64,000 bases of DNA from Succinivibrio faecicola (GTDB lineage Bacteria > Pseudomonadota > Gammaproteobacteria > Enterobacterales > Succinivibrionaceae), in assembly GCF_019448115.1 (NCBI RefSeq), contig NZ_JAGFNY010000003.1:1-64000 (forward strand), in the 5' to 3' direction. Numbering within the stretch: the first letter of the stretch is position 1; every line of letters begins with the position of its first letter. This document shows, piece by piece, positions 61,316 to 64,000 of the stretch. Both the position numbers and the translations under genes were made by a program. The notes below the pieces were generated by a model that saw only the letters and a program-made list of their open reading frames with translations, had not been told where the DNA came from and made no database searches.

Positions 61316-62140
61316 TTACTGTCTAACAGTTCTTACGTTTTTATATGAATCTATTGCTTGATTTGTTCTAAATGGATTGATGTCAATACCACCACGTCTT
61401 GTAAAACTTGCATGAACACAAAGCTTTTTTGGCTTTAACATTGTCATAATATCGCTGTATATCAGTTCAACGCACTGCTCATGAAACCCCTGATGATTTC
61501 TAAGTGAGATAAGGTAGGATAGCAAAGATTCATAACTTATCTCTTTTCCCTCATATTCAATAAACATTGTTGCATGATCTGGCTGTGCTGTTACAGGACA
61601 AAGCGAACGGAAAAGATTTGTATGACAGTTTATTGAGATTTGCTTGTCTGAAGTTGCTTTGAGCATATCTGTTGAATAGGTAAAAGAGTTTTGTTGGAAA
61701 TTTTTCAGATCGATTGCACTTTCAAGCTCAACACTATCAATCTTGGATATAGCAAAATCATTATCGTTTAAAGTCATAAGTGAGACTTTTACATCACATT
61801 CAAGTAGTTCACTCAGATCTCTTTTGATAACAGATTCCACCTGCTCAAGTGATTTGAATTTTGTCATGGTCAAAGAGAAAATATATAGTTTTAATGACTT
61901 TGACTCGACTATATATTCACTGTCTTTTGGAACTATGATCTTACCTACTGCAACTTTTGGAAGTGAATTGAGATCAAGATAGGTTATCTCATACAGTCTC
62001 CAGAGATCGTAACCTTCAGATTCTGTATAGTTTTTAATCTGTGAACGACCAAGCTCTCGTTTGATTCTCTGCAGTCTTGAAGGTGCATATTCACAATCAT
62101 AGGTTGTGCTTTTTCCAAGAACGAGGTTTGTCATTTCCAT
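61316..62140 (-). CDS. queF: NADPH-dependent 7-cyano-7-deazaguanine reductase QueF
   Basis: The 274-residue long (type II, bimodular) QueF reduces preQ0 to preQ1 in queuosine synthesis. ESKSLKLY is the NADPH/substrate region, the catalytic cysteine is in SLCPVTAQPD, and FHEQCVE holds the active-site histidine and glutamate. The length and two-module layout match E. coli QueF. It lies directly after rsmE on the minus strand. Confidence 0.94.
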   Translation of the reverse strand: MEMTNLVLGKSTTYDCEYAPSRLQRIKRELGRSQIKNYTESEGYDLWRLYEITYLDLNSLPKVAVGKIIVPKDSEYIVESKSLKLYIFSLTMTKFKSLEQVESVIKRDLSELLECDVKVSLMTLNDNDFAISKIDSVELESAIDLKNFQQNSFTYSTDMLKATSDKQISINCHTNLFRSLCPVTAQPDHATMFIEYEGKEISYESLLSYLISLRNHQGFHEQCVELIYSDIMTMLKPKKLCVHASFTRRGGIDINPFRTNQAIDSYKNVRTVRQ

Positions 62141-62869
62141 TTATAAATCTCCAAAGGTACAACCTAATATTGAAAGTGCTGCTAATGCTGCTGTCTCTGT
62201 TCTTAATATTCTAGGGCCTAATGTAACTCCTTGAAATCCAGCTTTTGCTGCATTGTCTATTTCCTCTGCTGAAAGTCCGCCTTCAGGACCAATAAGAAGT
62301 CTTACATTCTGCTTTGGTTCAATTTCAGTAAGCTTTTTGTCAGCCTTAGGATCAAGAGTCAATGACAGAGCATTCTCACCTTGCTTGTACCAGTCATCAA
62401 TCAAGGTAATATCATTAACAACAGGCACAACATTTCTTCCTGACTGTTCGCATGCTGCAATAGCAATCTTCTGCCACTGTTCGACTTTCTTTTCTTCACG
62501 CTTTCTGTCAAGTTTCACACCGCATCTTGATGAGTACAGAGGTGTAATACAGTGAATTCCAAGTTCAGTAGCTTTCTGTATTGTAAATTCCATCTTGTCT
62601 CCGCGGCTTATGACCTGACCTAGTTCAACAAGAAGTGGACTTTCGACATTTCTGTCAATCTTATCTGTACATTTAAAAGAAGCCTTTTTAGAAGATACCT
62701 CTTCTAATGTTGCTTTGTACTCATTTGCTAATCCGTCAAATACGATAAAGTTATCGCCCTGTTTGAATCTTAATACTCTTATAAGATGGCCAAAGCCGTC
62801 ATCATCAAGAGTGAATGTGTCATTCAGGTTTAAATTTGCTCTAAACTGGCAGATCCTTACATCACGCAT
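62141..62869 (-). CDS. rsmE: 16S rRNA (uracil1498-N3)-methyltransferase RsmE
   Basis: The 242-residue SPOUT methyltransferase has RICQFRANLN at the start, GDKMEFTIQKATELG, and the C-terminal knot with LLIGPEGGLSAEEI and LGPRILRTETA, which bind SAM. It methylates U1498 of 16S rRNA. It sits between queF (0 bases) and endA (14 bases), suggesting co-transcription. Confidence 0.95.
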   Translation of the reverse strand: MRDVRICQFRANLNLNDTFTLDDDGFGHLIRVLRFKQGDNFIVFDGLANEYKATLEEVSSKKASFKCTDKIDRNVESPLLVELGQVISRGDKMEFTIQKATELGIHCITPLYSSRCGVKLDRKREEKKVEQWQKIAIAACEQSGRNVVPVVNDITLIDDWYKQGENALSLTLDPKADKKLTEIEPKQNVRLLIGPEGGLSAEEIDNAAKAGFQGVTLGPRILRTETAALAALSILGCTFGDL

Positions 62870-62883
62870 AGCTATCCTGTTTT

Positions 62884-63594
62884 TTATAGTTTAAATCTCT
62901 TGCACTGAGCCTTTACAAAAGGATTATCGTTTCCTTGAATCTCCTTTATAAGCTTATTTCTTATGCATTCGTTCTTTGTAACTTTGTATTTTTTGTTCCA
63001 GTATCTGAACATATTTATCTCTTCAGAAGTCAACGGTATCTTGTAGGTACTCGACATATAAAGATATGCTCTTGCAACAATACCCTTAGCTCTGTTTGGA
63101 ATTGAGGCTACCTTTTTTTTAGTATTTATAACAACTGAGCATTTACCGTAAGGTGATTTTCCTTTAAGCTTTTCTACAAATCTGTAGTTGCTTCTATCGC
63201 CATTTACCTCACCAATTGAAGGATAAAGATTATGAAGATCACCTTCCATATAGATAAATTCAGGATCATTCTCAGAGCATTCTTTTCTGCCGCCTAAAAT
63301 CCAGCACTCTCTTTTTTTACCGAATGCATGTGCAGGCATAATATGTTCAGCTTCTATTCTTTTTGCTCTTTGCTCATTAGATCTTATTTTATAACCGCAT
63401 GAAGCAAGATCTGGTTTATATCCGTTTTCATAAAAAATAATATTGCAACCGCAGTAGATTGTTTTTGCCTTTGTAAGCTTACTGAATATTCCTGGCATAT
63501 GAGTTTTAGATTCTCTAAAAGAGAGTGGTTCACTCATTGCACAAGTAAAGAGTACGCTTATAGATAGAATTAAAACAGATAGCTTTTTTATCAT
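62884..63594 (-). CDS. endA: Periplasmic/secreted endonuclease I (EndA)
   Basis: The 236-residue nuclease has a signal peptide (MIKKLSVLILSISVLFTCA) and the endonuclease I core: AEHIMPAHAFG with the active histidine, DLHNLYPSIGEVNGDRSNY with metal-binding asparagines, and several cysteines for disulphides. It degrades double-stranded DNA outside the cytoplasm. I start at ATG 63594; the frame is open 13 codons upstream (to 63633) but those residues would precede the signal peptide. Confidence 0.93.
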   Translation of the reverse strand: MIKKLSVLILSISVLFTCAMSEPLSFRESKTHMPGIFSKLTKAKTIYCGCNIIFYENGYKPDLASCGYKIRSNEQRAKRIEAEHIMPAHAFGKKRECWILGGRKECSENDPEFIYMEGDLHNLYPSIGEVNGDRSNYRFVEKLKGKSPYGKCSVVINTKKKVASIPNRAKGIVARAYLYMSSTYKIPLTSEEINMFRYWNKKYKVTKNECIRNKLIKEIQGNDNPFVKAQCKRFKL

Positions 63595-63680
63595 CTTTTT
63601 AAACCTTATAAATTCAAAAAAAGATTCTAACACAAAGACATGATCATTTTATAATTTTGCAAAAAGCATGATAACTGGCT

Positions 63681-63692
63681 GTATGCTATAAT
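63681..63692 (+). promoter_or_regulatory. Extended -10 promoter for the DUF5718 gene
   Basis: TG-C-TATAAT at 63684-63692 is an extended -10 element about 50 bases before the ATG; no good -35 is at the usual distance. Confidence 0.45.
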
Positions 63693-63740
63693 CAGATAAG
63701 TTGAATTTACAATTTTTTAGGTATTTCTTTTGGAGTGCAA

Positions 63741-64000
63741 ATGTCTATTGATTTGAGCAAAATGGCTACATTTGGCGTAGCAGGTAATTTTACCGGACAC
63801 CTCGAGCAGGCAGGTGAGGCAGTTGATTTTACCAATGTAAAAACTGCTGAAGCTAAGGCCCCTAAGGCAGTATTCCCAACATTCATGCCAAAAGCAGGCA
63901 AGAGCATTCCTGAATTTTTAAATGTATTTCCATTTGATTCACAGAAGATTATCTTCCCTGAGGGGGAGACCAAGCTTCAGATTGAACCTGAGTGTGCAAT
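63741..64000 (+). CDS. DUF5718 family protein, N-terminal part (continues past window)
   Basis: ATG 63741, with GGAG 6 bases upstream, opens a frame to the end of the window: it starts MSIDLSKMATFGVAGNFTGH and continues LEQAGEAVDF, then PKAVFPTFMP and KIIFPEG. This resembles DUF5718 proteins, which begin with the same GVAGNF-x-GHLEQAGEA pattern. The function of that family is not known. The reading frame on the opposite strand over this stretch is a shadow. Confidence 0.7.
   Translation, partial: MSIDLSKMATFGVAGNFTGHLEQAGEAVDFTNVKTAEAKAPKAVFPTFMPKAGKSIPEFLNVFPFDSQKIIFPEGETKLQIEPECA

Noticed and set aside
63707-63973. Minus-strand open frame at the window end
   Set aside because: Shadow of the plus-strand DUF5718-like gene, which has a ribosome-binding site and family motifs.
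1-64000. CRISPR arrays, tRNA and rRNA genes
   Set aside because: No regularly spaced short direct repeats and no tRNA-like cloverleaf or rRNA sequence were recognised on reading through; a covariance-model search would settle this.

Overview
This is low-GC gammaproteobacterial DNA, roughly 35-40% G+C by eye. The gene order flhA-flhF-flhG-fliA-cheYZAB-motCD-parC-parP-cheW and fliE-J...fliK-R is that of polar-flagellum clusters in Pseudomonas, Vibrio and Aeromonas. Together with RsmE, EndA, long-form QueF, PpnN, AnmK and two AAA-ATPase-like/PD-(D/E)XK (DUF1703) genes it suggests a motile, host- or rumen-associated member of the Aeromonadales, such as Succinivibrionaceae. The family placement is inference.

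Layout. 1-5.6 kb is an accessory island: an IS transposase 3' end, a truncated RecQ-zinc/phosphoribosyltransferase gene with an intact DprA-like partner (a PsyrTA-like toxin-antitoxin/defence pair), an ankyrin protein overlapping a small PD-(D/E)XK-like gene, and an orphan radical SAM gene. 5.7-9.5 kb holds a DnaC-like loader, ruvX, yqcC and flhA. 9.7-11.0 kb has a small secreted protein and a TIM-barrel sugar isomerase-like protein. 11.4-23.8 kb is one long flagellar regulation, chemotaxis and motor cluster. 23.9-31.1 kb is housekeeping: a TraF-like signal peptidase, an RpiR regulator divergent from meso-diaminopimelate dehydrogenase, a membrane phosphoesterase, anmK, tyrS and rpiA. 31.5-36.0 kb holds a NERD-UvrD helicase and the first DUF1703 gene.

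36.2-57.9 kb is the flagellar basal-body/export operon, cut in two. fliEFGHIJ has a sigma-54-like promoter. Between fliJ and fliK lies about 8.5 kb carrying a type I restriction-modification system (hsdM, hsdS, hsdR), a tyrosine recombinase, and two silent, inverted hsdS half-genes. fliKLMNOPQR then resumes behind its own near-perfect sigma-54 promoter. 57.9-64 kb holds ppnN, the second DUF1703 gene, queF, rsmE, endA and the start of a DUF5718 gene.

The most striking structure is the hsd locus. A 523-bp segment of hsdS (second target-recognition domain) recurs in exact inverted orientation at 50394-50916. A second, different silent cassette lies behind it. All cassettes are bounded by the same short repeats and sit next to a complete tyrosine recombinase. 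This is the architecture of a phase-variable type I specificity switch. Here hsdR and the recombinase lie inside the invertible interval, so an inversion would also flip the restriction subunit gene. No tRNA, rRNA or CRISPR array was seen.
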